Below, one piece after another: positions 36,400 through 46,019 of a stretch of 64,000 nt of DNA. The position numbers were made by a program, and so were the translations under genes. The stretch is from assembly GCA_019510435.1 (NCBI GenBank), contig JAEKKJ010000010.1:124001-188000 (forward strand). The letters run 5' to 3'. Each line of letters opens with the position of its first letter. Positions within the stretch are counted from its first letter, which is position 1. The stretch is from Caulobacterales bacterium. GTDB lineage: Bacteria > Pseudomonadota > Alphaproteobacteria > Caulobacterales > Caulobacteraceae. The notes beneath the pieces were generated by a model. It was not told where the DNA came from. It saw nothing but the letters and a program-made list of their open reading frames with translations, and did not search any database.

Positions 36400-37923
36400 A
36401 TGATCCGTCGCCCGCTGCTCGCCGGCCTCCTCGGCCTGGCCGCCCTGGTCGCCCCCGCCGCCAGCCTCGCCCAGATGGCCCCGCCGATCGGCGAGCCGCA
36501 GGTGCTGAAGATCCGCCAGGGCGCGCTGAAGGGCGTGGTGAAGGACGGCGTCGCCTATGACCTGGGCATCCCCTTCGCCCCGCCGCCGGTGGGCGACCTG
36601 CGCTGGCGCCCGCCGGGCGCGCCACCCAGTTGGACCGGAGAGCGCGATGCCGCCAAGCCGGGCGCAAGCTGCCAGGCGGTGGAGGACTGCCTCTACCTCA
36701 ATGTCGTGCGGCCGGCCGACGCCAAGCCCGGCGCGAAACTGCCCGTCCTGGTCTGGATCCACGGCAGCGCCTTCGTGGTGGGCCAGGGCCTGGGCGCCTT
36801 CGGGGCCGACACCGAGGGGACGTCGTTCGCCCACAAGGGCGTGGTGGTGGTCAGCGCCAACTACCGGCTCGGGCGCGCGGGCTGGTTCGCGCATCCCGCC
36901 CTGACCCGGGAAGGCGGCCTGACCGCCAACTACGGCAATATGGACCAGGTCGCGGCCCTGAAATGGGTCAAGGCCAATATCGCCAGCTTCGGCGGCGACC
37001 CGGCCAAGGTGACGGTGGCCGGCGAGAGCGCGGGCGGCATGGCGATCCTCCAGATGATGGTCTCGCCGCAGACCAAGGGCCTGTTCGCCCGGGCGGTGGT
37101 GGAATCCGCCTTCCCCCGCATCCCGCCGATCCCCCTGGCCGTGGCTGAGGCGAACGGGGTGAAGTTGGCGGAGGCCGCCGGCGTCACCGGGCTCGACGCC
37201 GCGGCGGCGGCGGCCCTGCGCAAGCTGCCGACGAGCGCCCTGGCCGGGCCCCGCGCCGCGCTCGGCTCACCGACCCGGCCGTTCCCGGTCCTGGACGGCA
37301 AGCTCTATGCCGAGCCGGCGATGGCGGGCTTCGAGGCCGGCCGCGAGGCGAAGATCCCGCTGATCATCGGCGGCAACGCCAACGAGGCCAGCCTGACCCG
37401 GCCGCAGCCGGCGATGCTCGACGCCCTGCCTGCCGAGCGGCAGGCCGCCGTCCTGCAGCTCTTCGATCCGCAAGGCGGCGGCGACAAGGCCCGCGCGGTC
37501 AACAACCTGGTCACCGTCAAGACCATGACCGAACCCGACCGCGCCATCGCCCGCCTGCACGCCGCCCACGGCGCCCCCACCTGGGCCTACTATTTCTCCT
37601 ACGTCCCGGCGGCCGAGGCGGCCCGCAAGCCCTTCGGCGCGGGCCACACCGACGAGGTGAAGTACGTCTTCGGCGCGCCAACGGCGCCGGCCGCCTTCGC
37701 GCCAGCGGACCAGGCGCTCTCCGACGCCATGAACGGCGCCTGGGCGGGGTTCGCGAAGACTGGAACCCCCGACAGCGCCGGCGGCGTGACCTGGCCGAAG
37801 TTCGACGCCGCCCGCGAGGCCGAGATGGAATTCGGCGCCGACGGCCCGAAGGTCCGCGAGCACCTCCTCAAGGCCTGGCGGGATTTCGTGGAGCCCGCCG
37901 CGACCGGCCCCGCCAGCCGCTGA
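36400..37923 (+). CDS. carboxylesterase, type B, secreted
   Basis: A 507-residue alpha/beta-hydrolase with a signal peptide (MIRRPLLAGLLGLAALVAPAASLAQ). Seen: LGIPFAPPPVGDLRWRPP, CLYLNVVRP, LVWIHGSAFVVG (oxyanion region), the nucleophile VAGESAGG and the catalytic His in GAGHTDEVKYVFG. ATG 36388 is an alternative start, but GGGGGA stands before 36400. It hydrolyses esters in the periplasm or outside; substrate unknown. A paralogue lies at 38893-40434. Confidence 0.88.
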   Translation: MIRRPLLAGLLGLAALVAPAASLAQMAPPIGEPQVLKIRQGALKGVVKDGVAYDLGIPFAPPPVGDLRWRPPGAPPSWTGERDAAKPGASCQAVEDCLYLNVVRPADAKPGAKLPVLVWIHGSAFVVGQGLGAFGADTEGTSFAHKGVVVVSANYRLGRAGWFAHPALTREGGLTANYGNMDQVAALKWVKANIASFGGDPAKVTVAGESAGGMAILQMMVSPQTKGLFARAVVESAFPRIPPIPLAVAEANGVKLAEAAGVTGLDAAAAAALRKLPTSALAGPRAALGSPTRPFPVLDGKLYAEPAMAGFEAGREAKIPLIIGGNANEASLTRPQPAMLDALPAERQAAVLQLFDPQGGGDKARAVNNLVTVKTMTEPDRAIARLHAAHGAPTWAYYFSYVPAAEAARKPFGAGHTDEVKYVFGAPTAPAAFAPADQALSDAMNGAWAGFAKTGTPDSAGGVTWPKFDAAREAEMEFGADGPKVREHLLKAWRDFVEPAATGPASR

Positions 37924-37927
37924 GCGC

Positions 37928-37954
37928 TTCTCCTCACCCGTCGGGGGAGGAGAA
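37928..37954. terminator. hairpin between convergent esterase and ku genes
   Basis: TTCTCCTC (37928-37935) pairs with GAGGAGAA (37947-37954) around eleven bases, with further CCC/GGG pairs inside. It sits between two facing stop codons, five bases after the esterase stop. Confidence 0.55.
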
Positions 37955-37963
37955 ATTGCGTCC

Positions 37964-38839
37964 TCAGGCGCGTTTGCGGGCCGGGGACTTGCGGGCCGCA
38001 GGCTTCTTCTCGGCCTCCGCCTTCCGGGCCGCCGGCTTGCGCGCCGGGGCCTTGCGCCGCTCGCCGCCGCCCTGGCCCAGGCTGCGCTTCAGGGCCTCCA
38101 TCAGGTCGATGACCTCGGCCTCGCGCGGCTCCTCGACCCGGGCGATCTTGTGGCCCTTCTCCTTCTCGGCGATCAGGGCGCGCAGGGCGTCCTCGTAGCG
38201 GTCGTTGAACTGCGACGGATCGAACGGCCCCTCCTGCTGCTCGATGATCCGTGCGGCGATGTCGACCATGGCCTTCGGCGGCTTCTCCTCCGGGATGCGG
38301 TCGAAGAAGTCGGCGGCGTCGCGCACCTCGCGGTTCGAGCGCAGGGAATAGGTCACGATCCCCTTGCCGCGCGGCTCCAGCGCCATCAGCCGCTCGCGCT
38401 GGTGCATGACCAGCCGGCCCAGGGCGATCTTGCCGGCCGACTTCATCGCCTCGCGGATGACGCTGAACGCCTCCACCGCCATGTCGCCGTCGGGGGTCAG
38501 GAAATAGGGGTCGTTCCAGTAGAGCCGGTCGATCTCGTCCTCGTCCACGAACCGCTCGATGTCGAGGGTGCGGGTGGTCTCCAGGCGGACGTTGCGGATC
38601 TCCTCGTCGGTGACCACCACATAGTGGCCCTTCTCCACCTCGTAGCCCTTGACGATGTCGGCGCGGTCCACCGGCCCGGTCTCCGGGTCCGTGGGGATCA
38701 TCCGGATGCGGTTGTTGGTCTGCTTGTGCAGCATGTTGAAGCTGATGTCGCCGGTGCGGGCGGTGGCGGTGTAGAGCGCCACCGGGCAGCTGACGAGCGA
38801 GAGACGCAGGTAGCCCTGCCAGGTCGGACGGGTGGCCAT
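37964..38839 (-). CDS. ku: Ku protein for non-homologous end joining
   Basis: A 291-residue bacterial Ku, which forms a ring dimer on broken DNA ends and recruits LigD. Seen: the start WQGYLRLSLVSCPVALYTA, ISFNMLHKQTNNRIRM, VKGYEVEKGHYVVVTDEEI, and the end of the core FNDRYEDALRALIAEKEKG. A Lys/Ala/Pro-rich tail (about residues 255-291) resembles the DNA-binding extensions of other Ku proteins. ligD lies 2 kb away, so the window holds a full two-gene NHEJ system. Confidence 0.95.
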   Translation of the reverse strand: MATRPTWQGYLRLSLVSCPVALYTATARTGDISFNMLHKQTNNRIRMIPTDPETGPVDRADIVKGYEVEKGHYVVVTDEEIRNVRLETTRTLDIERFVDEDEIDRLYWNDPYFLTPDGDMAVEAFSVIREAMKSAGKIALGRLVMHQRERLMALEPRGKGIVTYSLRSNREVRDAADFFDRIPEEKPPKAMVDIAARIIEQQEGPFDPSQFNDRYEDALRALIAEKEKGHKIARVEEPREAEVIDLMEALKRSLGQGGGERRKAPARKPAARKAEAEKKPAARKSPARKRA

Positions 38840-38863
38840 GGGAGACTCCGGGTTCGCCGACTC

Positions 38864-38889
38864 AACGCGGGCATGGCGGAGTCAGTTCG
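38864..38889 (-). promoter_or_regulatory. EcfG-like stress promoter before ku
   Basis: On the minus strand CGAAC, 17 bases, CGTT: one mismatch to consensus. The -10 ends 24 bases before the ku ATG, nearly the same geometry as at otsB. Confidence 0.45.
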
Positions 38890-38892
38890 GCG

Positions 38893-40434
38893 CTACTTCA
38901 GCTGCATCCGCGGTAGGGCTAGTGCCTGGTGGGCGTCCAGCTGGGACTTGCGGAAGTGGGTGCGCACGCCGCTGGGCGAGCCGAACTCCATGAGCTGGTC
39001 GCTCTTGGGGTCGTAGGCGGGCCACGCCTCGCTGCCGCAGGTGGGGACACTGGTCTTGGCGAAGCTGACCCAGCAGGCGTGCATCAGGCGCGCCATGGCC
39101 TTGTCCTCGTCGGTGACCACGCTCATCGGCGTGCGCCGCCCCCAGTATTCCCAGACGTACTGGATCTCCGCCCCATGCGAGGCGCGGGTCATCATCGGGC
39201 GGAAGCGGCCGCCGACGTAGGAGAAGTAGTAGAGCCAGGCCGGCTTGCCGCCTGACGCCTGGGCCGCCACCCAGCGCGCCGGGCCGCCCATGACCCGGTC
39301 GGTGAACAGCGCCCGGGCGTAGGCGTCGCTGTCGGCCACGACCTCAGGCGGATAGGCGCCCTTGACGTAGTCGCCGCCCAGCCAGGCGACCTGGTCCGGT
39401 CCCTTCTTATCGCGCCCCAGCAGCGCATCCTCGCCGGAGTTGGAGCCGATGATCAGCGGCACGTCCGGGACATGGCCACGCGCGAAGGCCTGGGTGGCGG
39501 TCTCGGTCATCAGCTTGCCGTCGACGAAGGGATCGTATTCGGCGTCGATGCCGACCAGCTGGTCCACCGGCAGGGCGCGCAGGTCCGCGGCCGTGGCGCC
39601 CTCGGGCACGCCGAGCTTCTGCAGGGCTGCGGCGCCGGCCTTCTCCTGTTCGGCCAGGGTGACCGGCTTGAACCAGCCGAGCCCGGATTCGACGATGGCC
39701 TTGTGGTAGAGCCCGCGCGCCGCCGGCGTCGCCAGCAGCGCCAGCACGCTTTCGCCGCCCGCGCTCTCGCCGAAGATGGTGACGTTCTTCGGGTCGCCCC
39801 CGAAGGCGGCGATGTTGCGCTGGACCCACTTCAGCGCCGCGATCTGGTCCATGAGCCCGAAGTTTCCGGTGGGCTCCTCCCCCGCCGCCTTGGTCAGCGC
39901 CGGATGGGCGAAATAGCCGAGGGCCCCAAGGCGGTAGTTGAAGGTCACCACCACCACCCCGTCGCGGGCGAAGTTCTGGCCGTCGAAGACCCAGCCGGCG
40001 CCTGTGCGGTGCCCGCCGCCGTGCAGCCAGACCATCACCGGCGCCGCGCCCTTCCCCGCCTTCAGCGCGGCCTTCGGCGCAAAGACGTTCAGCTGCAGGC
40101 AGTCCTCGGACATCGCGCCGTTGGCGCCGCCGAGGTTGGGCGTGCCATCCGGGTGCATCGGCTGCGGGCACGACGGCCCAGGCAGGGCCGTGAGCCGCGG
40201 CGCTGACCAGGGCGCCACCGGCTGCGGCGGGCGCCAGCGCAGCGGGCCCACCGGCGGGGCGGCATAGGGGATGTCGCGGAAGACATCGGCGTTCTCGTGC
40301 TCGATGCCGATGATCGGCCCGGCCTCGATCTGCACGCGCACCGGGGGCGGCAGGGGAGCGTCGGTCGGCGTCTGGGCCGCGGCCGCGCGCGCCAGCGCCA
40401 ACACCGCCGCCAGGGCCAAGGCCATCCGCCGCAT
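38893..40434 (-). CDS. carboxylesterase, type B, secreted
   Basis: A 513-residue paralogue of the esterase at 36400-37923. Seen: a signal peptide (MRRMALALAAVLALARAAAAQ), DIPYAAPPVGPLRWRPP, CLQLNVFAP, MVWLHGGGHRTG (oxyanion hole), the nucleophile FGESAGGESVL and the catalytic His in ASHGAEIQYVWEY. Start 40434 has GGGAG before it. Substrate unknown. It is divergent from the first TonB-type receptor. Confidence 0.88.
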   Translation of the reverse strand: MRRMALALAAVLALARAAAAQTPTDAPLPPPVRVQIEAGPIIGIEHENADVFRDIPYAAPPVGPLRWRPPQPVAPWSAPRLTALPGPSCPQPMHPDGTPNLGGANGAMSEDCLQLNVFAPKAALKAGKGAAPVMVWLHGGGHRTGAGWVFDGQNFARDGVVVVTFNYRLGALGYFAHPALTKAAGEEPTGNFGLMDQIAALKWVQRNIAAFGGDPKNVTIFGESAGGESVLALLATPAARGLYHKAIVESGLGWFKPVTLAEQEKAGAAALQKLGVPEGATAADLRALPVDQLVGIDAEYDPFVDGKLMTETATQAFARGHVPDVPLIIGSNSGEDALLGRDKKGPDQVAWLGGDYVKGAYPPEVVADSDAYARALFTDRVMGGPARWVAAQASGGKPAWLYYFSYVGGRFRPMMTRASHGAEIQYVWEYWGRRTPMSVVTDEDKAMARLMHACWVSFAKTSVPTCGSEAWPAYDPKSDQLMEFGSPSGVRTHFRKSQLDAHQALALPRMQLK

Positions 40435-40563
40435 CGCAATCTCCCGGCTGCGGCCCGCGTATACCGCCATGCGAACCTTTCCTGTCCTTAACTTGCCACA
40501 GCCGGAAGTTGCGGCCTAGCTTCCCCGCGGCGACTGGGGGGTCGTCGCCGGGGGATTGTCTCT

Positions 40564-42768
40564 TTGCGTAAGCGTCTTCTGTTGTGCGCCGCCGCGGCGC
40601 TGGCCGCGCCGGTCGCCCCCGCGTTCGCCCAGCCTCCGGCCAAGCCCGCGCCCAAGCCGCCGGCCGCCGCGCCCGTCAAGCCCGCCGGCGCCACCGTCGA
40701 GGGGATCACGGTCAACGGGACCGCGCCGCCGGTCCGCACGTCCATCGACCGCAAGAGCTACAGCGTCACCAGCGACCTGCAGGCGACCACCGGCTCGATC
40801 AGCGACGCCCTGCGCAACATACCGTCGGTGGAGGTGGACCTGCAGGGCAATGTCAGCCTGCGCGGCGACCAGAACGTCACCATCATGATCGACGGCAAGC
40901 CCTCCGGCCTGTTCCGCGGCGAGGGCAAGGGCCAAGCGCTGCAGAGCCTGCCCGCCGACCAGATCGAGCGGGTGGAGGTGATCACCAATCCTTCGGCCGA
41001 GTTCAAGCCGGAGGGGACCGCCGGCATCATCAACCTGATCACCAAGAAGACCCACAAGGCCGGGGTCACCGGCTCGATGCGCGCCAACATCGGGACCGAC
41101 AGCCGCGGCAATGGCGGCATCAGCGCCGCCTACGCCAGCAAGCAGATCACCCTCTCCGGCGACGCCAGCTACCGGCGCGACACCTTCCGCCAGGTGTTCG
41201 ACGACACGCGCGCCACCTTCGACCCGGCGCTGGGCGGCTTCCGTAGCCTCAGCGACGTGACTCGCAGCCGCGGCAAGGTGGACATCGTCACCGGCCGCAC
41301 GGGCCTCGACTTCGACCCCGACGCCAAGACCCATGCGGGCGCGCAGCTGCGCTACCAGGGCGTCGACTTCCACAACAGCTTCGTCGAGACCGTCGACCGG
41401 ACCCTGCCCAGCGGGGCGCCGGACACCAGCTACCTGCGCACCGGCGGCATCAGCCAGCGGCGGCGCGACGTCGAGGGCACCGCCAGCTACAGCTACAAGT
41501 TCGGCGACGACCACGAGTTCAGCGCCAGCGCCACCGAGGAGTGGCAGACCGACCACCGCGACCGGCCGGCGCTGTACCGCTTCTCCGACCCGGCCGTGCC
41601 GAACGCCTATGACGAGAACAAGGTGCACAACACCTTCTGGCGCACCGAGGCCAAGGCCTCCTATTCCACGCCGCTGCCCGGCCAGGCCAAGCTGAAGCTG
41701 GGCTATGAGTTCGACGAGGACGACAACGACTACGGCAACTCCGGCGTCCGCGGCCCCAGCGCGGTCCTGGCCAGCCCGGATCCCAGCCTGACGAACCTCT
41801 TCAACTTCGACCAGACGATCCACTCGGTCTGGACGACCTACGAGAAGCCGTTCGGCGACCTGACGGTGCTTGCGGGCCTGCGGCTGGAGGCGGTGCGCAT
41901 CGACCTGGACCAGATCACCCAGTCGGTGCGGGCCAGTAACGACTACGACCGGGCCTACCCGTCGCTGCACCTGGCCTACAAGCTCACCGACGCCCAGCAG
42001 CTCACCGCCAGCGCCAGCCGCCGGGTGCAGCGCCCGCAGCCCTACGACTTCAACCCGTTCCTGCAGTACCTGGACCCGCAGAACTACCGGCAGGGCAACC
42101 CGAACCTGAAGCCGCAGCAGACCGACAGTTACGAGCTGGGCTACCAGTACCGCAAGAACGGCACGATCCTGCTGGCCACCGCCTACTACCGCGACGGCAA
42201 GGACGCGGTGAACGACGTCACCCGGGACCTGGGCGCCGGCGCCTTCCTGACCACCCGGGCCAATATCGGCAGCTTCCGGACGGCCGGGCTGGAGCTGGTG
42301 GCCAACGGGCGCCTGCCGCACCGGCTGAGCTACAACCTCAGCAGCAATTTCCTGTGGAACGAGATCGACGGCTCCGGCCTCGGTTTCGGGTCCAGCGACC
42401 GCTCTGGCTATAGCGTCTCCGGCCGCGCCTCTCTGAACTGGCAAGCCACGTCCAAAGACTTCTTCCAGGTCAGCGGCTTCGTGAACGGCCGGCGGCTGAC
42501 GCCCCAGGGCTACGCCAAGCCCTATGGCATGCTGAACCTGGGCTATCGCCACAAGCTGGACGAGCGGCTGTCGTTCGTGATGACGGTGCAGGACGCGGCC
42601 AAGACCTTCCACGACTATCGGGTCATCGACACGCCGGCGCTGAAGGACGTGGTCCGCGCGCACGGCAACTTCCGCGGCGTCTATGTCGGCTTCAGCTACG
42701 CCTTCGGCGGCGGCAGGCCCAAGGACCCCGGCTTCGACTTCGGCCAGGGCGGCGGTCCGCCGAGCTGA
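40564..42768 (+). CDS. TonB-dependent receptor-like outer-membrane protein
   Basis: A 734-residue outer-membrane protein: signal peptide (MRKRLLLCAAAALAAPVAPAFA), a Pro/Ala-rich linker, a TonB-box-like VEGITVNG, a plug domain (DALRNIPSVEVDLQGNVSLRGDQNVTIMIDGKPSG and IERVEVITNPSAEFKPEGTAGIINLITKK), then a 22-strand-type barrel with alternating pattern to the end. It starts with TTG. The end FGQGGGPPS is not the usual aromatic barrel end and is shared with the next gene. Family: TonB-dependent receptors of the outer-membrane beta-barrel (OMP_b-brl_3-like) group. Substrate unknown. Confidence 0.87.
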   Translation: MRKRLLLCAAAALAAPVAPAFAQPPAKPAPKPPAAAPVKPAGATVEGITVNGTAPPVRTSIDRKSYSVTSDLQATTGSISDALRNIPSVEVDLQGNVSLRGDQNVTIMIDGKPSGLFRGEGKGQALQSLPADQIERVEVITNPSAEFKPEGTAGIINLITKKTHKAGVTGSMRANIGTDSRGNGGISAAYASKQITLSGDASYRRDTFRQVFDDTRATFDPALGGFRSLSDVTRSRGKVDIVTGRTGLDFDPDAKTHAGAQLRYQGVDFHNSFVETVDRTLPSGAPDTSYLRTGGISQRRRDVEGTASYSYKFGDDHEFSASATEEWQTDHRDRPALYRFSDPAVPNAYDENKVHNTFWRTEAKASYSTPLPGQAKLKLGYEFDEDDNDYGNSGVRGPSAVLASPDPSLTNLFNFDQTIHSVWTTYEKPFGDLTVLAGLRLEAVRIDLDQITQSVRASNDYDRAYPSLHLAYKLTDAQQLTASASRRVQRPQPYDFNPFLQYLDPQNYRQGNPNLKPQQTDSYELGYQYRKNGTILLATAYYRDGKDAVNDVTRDLGAGAFLTTRANIGSFRTAGLELVANGRLPHRLSYNLSSNFLWNEIDGSGLGFGSSDRSGYSVSGRASLNWQATSKDFFQVSGFVNGRRLTPQGYAKPYGMLNLGYRHKLDERLSFVMTVQDAAKTFHDYRVIDTPALKDVVRAHGNFRGVYVGFSYAFGGGRPKDPGFDFGQGGGPPS

Positions 42769-42803
42769 CGAGCAGGCAGGGCTTGCTGCGTCAGTTTACT
42801 TCT

Positions 42804-42836
42804 GTAATCTCCGAATGGATTACGTTTGTCATTCGG
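42804..42836. promoter_or_regulatory. two overlapping inverted repeats before the second receptor
   Basis: GTAATC (42804-42809) pairs with GATTAC (42818-42823). CCGAATG (42811-42817) pairs with CATTCGG (42830-42836), which runs into the GGAG ribosome site of the next gene. The two stems cannot form fully at once. It could be an operator or an RNA switch hiding the ribosome site. Confidence 0.4.
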
Positions 42837-42844
42837 AGTTGGCG

Positions 42845-45016
42845 ATGGCGCGCCTCGTGTTCCTGCTGCCGCTGCTGCTGGCGGCCGAGGGGCCCGCCCT
42901 GGCGGAGCCCGCCGCCAAGCCGCCGGCGGTCGGCAAGACAGTCGAAGGCGTGACGGTCACGGCCGCGCCGCAGCAGGGCCTTAGGACCGGCATCGACCGC
43001 CGCAGCTACGGCATCACCAACGACCTGCAGACCACCACCGGTTCGATCGGGGACGCGCTGCGCAACATCCCGTCGGTCGAGGTGGACGTACAGGGTGGCC
43101 TCAGCCTGCGCGGCGACCCCAACGTCACCATCATGATCGACGGCAAGCCCTCCGGCCTGTTCAAGGGCGACGGCCGGGGGCTGGCGTTGCAGAACCTGCC
43201 CGCCGACCAGTTCGAGCGGGTGGAGGTGATCACCAACCCCTCGGCCGAGTTCAAGCCGGACGGGTCTGGGGGAATCATCAACCTGATCAGCAAGAAGGGG
43301 CGGCGGGCCGGCTATTCGGGGTCGATCCGGGCGAACCTGGGCAGCGAGGCCCGCTACAACGGCGGCGCAAGCGGGGCCTACAACTCCGGCAAACTCAGCC
43401 TCTCGGCCGACGTCAGCCTGCGCCATGACCCGCAGAAATTCGACATCACGCGCGCCGGGGTCGCGGCCACGGCCGGCGGCGGCCACGACGTCAGCGCCTA
43501 CCGCCTGGCCCAGCGCGGCCAGGGCCATATCCTCAGCGCCCACGCCGCCGCCGACTACGACCTGGACCCGAAGACACGCATCGGGGCCGAGGCGCGGGCG
43601 AGCCGCATGCAGATCGACATCGACAGCTTCGAGCGCCAGACCGACGTGGACGACGCCGGCGGCCTGCTCCGCGCCTATGAGCGCAGGGCGCCGAACCCGC
43701 TGCGCCTCACCAACACCGAGGGCGCGCTCAGCTACCGCCACGACTTCGCCGGCGACGGCCACCAGCTGACGCTGAACCTCAGCCGCGAACGGACCGATTT
43801 CGACAACCGGCGGGACGCGCGGGTGGAGACTCTCGTGCCCGCGAGCCTGGTCTTCGAGGACCTGGACTACGAGACCCGGCGCGACGAGACCGAGTTCAAG
43901 ACGGACTATGTCCGGCCCCTGGGCGAGGCGGCCAAGTTGAAGCTGGGCTACGACCTCACCGACGAGGACTTCGTGTGGAACAAGGTCGGCGCGCGCGGCC
44001 CGGCGCCGGACGCGTTGCGGCTGGATCCGGCCCTGGTCGACCGGTTCCGCTACGGGCAACTCAGCCACGCGGTCTACGGCTCCTACGAGCGCGGCCTCGG
44101 CGATCTCACCGTCCAGGCCGGCCTGCGGCTGGAGGCGGTGCGCCTGACCTTCGACCAGGTGACGCTGGGGACGCGCAGCCGCCGCCACACCTTCGACGCC
44201 TACCCGACCCTGCACCTGGCCTACCGCCTCGACGACACCCAGCGCCTGACCGCCAGCTACAGCCGCCGCATCGTGCGGCCGCGGCCGGAGGACCTGGATC
44301 CGTTCCTGCAGTATGTGGACGCCTCGCAGGTCCGCCAGGGCGACACCCATCTGAAGCCACAGCTGACCGACAGCTACGAGGCGGCCTACGAGTATCGCAA
44401 GGGCCAGACCTACTACCTCGCCACGCTCGCCTATCGCGACACCCGCCACCTGGTGACCAATGTGATCAGCAGCGTCGGCGACGGGGTGTTCCTGACCAGC
44501 CGTCGGAACCTGGGGCAGCGCCAGAGCCTGGTGCTGGAGCTGGTGGCCAACGGGCGCCTTACCACCCAACTGACCTACAACCTGAGCAGCACCATCGCGT
44601 ACAACCGCATCGACGCGGCCAATCTGGGTTTCCAGGACCGCCGCCATGGGGCCTCGGTGGGGGGCCGGGCCACGCTCAATTGGCAGGCCACGCGCCGCGA
44701 CCTGGTCCAGGCCAACGGCAGCCTCTACGCCCGCCAGCTGCAGCCGCAGGGCCACCAGCGGGCGGCGGGCATCCTGAACCTGGGTTATCGCCACAAGGTG
44801 ACCGACGACCTCGCCATCCTCGTCACGGCCAACGATGTGCTGGACAGCACGCACGGCGGGACCGTCCTGGACACCCCTGCCTTGCAGCAGCGCTCGACCT
44901 TTCGCGGCAATGTGCGATCGGTCTTCGTCGGCGCGGTCTGGAGCTTCGGCGGCGCAGGCAAGCGCAAGCCCGAGCCCGCCTTCGAGTTCGGCGCCGGCGG
45001 CGGCCCGCCGAGCTGA
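42845..45016 (+). CDS. TonB-dependent receptor-like outer-membrane protein, tandem paralogue
   Basis: A 723-residue paralogue of the gene before it; the plug regions are nearly the same (DALRNIPSVEVDVQGGLSLRGDPNVTIMIDGKPSG, FERVEVITNPSAEFKPDGSGGIINLISKK), while barrel loops differ. Seen: signal peptide MARLVFLLPLLLAAEGPALA, TonB-box-like VEGVTVTA, and the same tail FGAGGGPPS. GGAG lies before ATG 42845; the frame is open farther upstream. The tandem copies look like a duplication with divergence of the surface loops, so different ligands are likely. Confidence 0.87.
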   Translation: MARLVFLLPLLLAAEGPALAEPAAKPPAVGKTVEGVTVTAAPQQGLRTGIDRRSYGITNDLQTTTGSIGDALRNIPSVEVDVQGGLSLRGDPNVTIMIDGKPSGLFKGDGRGLALQNLPADQFERVEVITNPSAEFKPDGSGGIINLISKKGRRAGYSGSIRANLGSEARYNGGASGAYNSGKLSLSADVSLRHDPQKFDITRAGVAATAGGGHDVSAYRLAQRGQGHILSAHAAADYDLDPKTRIGAEARASRMQIDIDSFERQTDVDDAGGLLRAYERRAPNPLRLTNTEGALSYRHDFAGDGHQLTLNLSRERTDFDNRRDARVETLVPASLVFEDLDYETRRDETEFKTDYVRPLGEAAKLKLGYDLTDEDFVWNKVGARGPAPDALRLDPALVDRFRYGQLSHAVYGSYERGLGDLTVQAGLRLEAVRLTFDQVTLGTRSRRHTFDAYPTLHLAYRLDDTQRLTASYSRRIVRPRPEDLDPFLQYVDASQVRQGDTHLKPQLTDSYEAAYEYRKGQTYYLATLAYRDTRHLVTNVISSVGDGVFLTSRRNLGQRQSLVLELVANGRLTTQLTYNLSSTIAYNRIDAANLGFQDRRHGASVGGRATLNWQATRRDLVQANGSLYARQLQPQGHQRAAGILNLGYRHKVTDDLAILVTANDVLDSTHGGTVLDTPALQQRSTFRGNVRSVFVGAVWSFGGAGKRKPEPAFEFGAGGGPPS

Positions 45017-45101
45017 GGCGCCAAGAAAAAAACACCACCGCCTAACCCCGTCCGTCCCGCCCCTGCGTAGCTCGTGATGCAAGGTCCAGGGAGCGAACGG
45101 C

Positions 45102-45977
45102 ATGACGATGGAAAGACAGGCGGCGTCGGTGCGGCGGCGGGCGGTTCTGGCGATGGCGGTCTCGGTGCTCGCCCTGGCGGGCTCGGCCCGCGCCCAGGAC
45201 GGCTACGGCCTGGTCGACCTCGCCGTGGTGGACCGCGACACCGGCCAGGCGCTGCAGGTCTGGCGGCATGGCGGACGGCTGTTCGTGGCCGGCCATCCGG
45301 GCGCGCGCTACGGCCTGCGGGTCACCAACCATACCGGCGGGCGCGTGCTGGTGGTGATGTCGGTGGATGGCGTCAACATCCTGACCGGCCAGACCGCCGA
45401 CTACGGCCAGACCGGCTACGTCTTCGGGCCCTACGAGTCGTACGACGTGACCGGGTGGCGCAAGTCCGACAGCGAGGTCGCGGCCTTCACCTTCGCATCG
45501 CTCTCGAACTCCTACGCCGCCCGCACCGGACGCCCGGCGGACGTCGGCGTCATCGGGGTCGCCGCGTTCCGGGAACGCGTCGTTCAGCCGGTCGCCCCGC
45601 TGGCGGCCTCTCGGATACCAGTCCCGGCGCCACCGGCCACTACGTCCCCGCCCACGACCTCGGACCGCAACAGCCTCTCGGAGGTTGTCGTTACGGGCCA
45701 GCGGCGCGCGGCGCCCGCGCGGGAAGCCGAGCCGGCCGAGCGGTCAGCGGAAAAGCTGGGCACTGGCCATGGCGCCCGGGAATGGTCGGTGGTGACGAAT
45801 GTGCCCTTCGAACGCGCGACGCGGTACCCGCAGTTCATCACGCGCATCGAGTACGACACCTACGACAACCTGGTCGCCAGCGGCGTCATCCAGCCCCGCT
45901 GGGATCGCGGCGCGCCGCCACGGCCGTTCCCGGGAAACCCGCCCCGCTACGTCCCCGACCCGCCGGGCGGCCGCTAG
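45102..45977 (+). CDS. secreted hypothetical protein with a VVVTG motif
   Basis: A 291-residue protein with an Arg-rich signal peptide (about residues 1-31, ending SARA) and a beta-rich domain (YGLRVTNHTGGRVLVVMSVDGVNILTG, TGYVFGPYESYDVTGWRKS, SYAARTGRPADVGVIGVAAFRER). A Pro-rich linker holds SEVVVTGQRR, a motif typical of the start of TonB-receptor plugs. The C-terminal part (WSVVTNVPFERATRYPQFITRIEYDTYDNLVASGVI) is a second small domain. Family not recognised by name. It directly precedes an ECF sigma gene, so it may belong to the same signalling unit. Confidence 0.7.
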   Translation: MTMERQAASVRRRAVLAMAVSVLALAGSARAQDGYGLVDLAVVDRDTGQALQVWRHGGRLFVAGHPGARYGLRVTNHTGGRVLVVMSVDGVNILTGQTADYGQTGYVFGPYESYDVTGWRKSDSEVAAFTFASLSNSYAARTGRPADVGVIGVAAFRERVVQPVAPLAASRIPVPAPPATTSPPTTSDRNSLSEVVVTGQRRAAPAREAEPAERSAEKLGTGHGAREWSVVTNVPFERATRYPQFITRIEYDTYDNLVASGVIQPRWDRGAPPRPFPGNPPRYVPDPPGGR

Positions 45978-46019
45978 GCGTTTGCGCTGCGCGCCGTGCA
46001 ACAGCTAGGCTTGGCCTCG

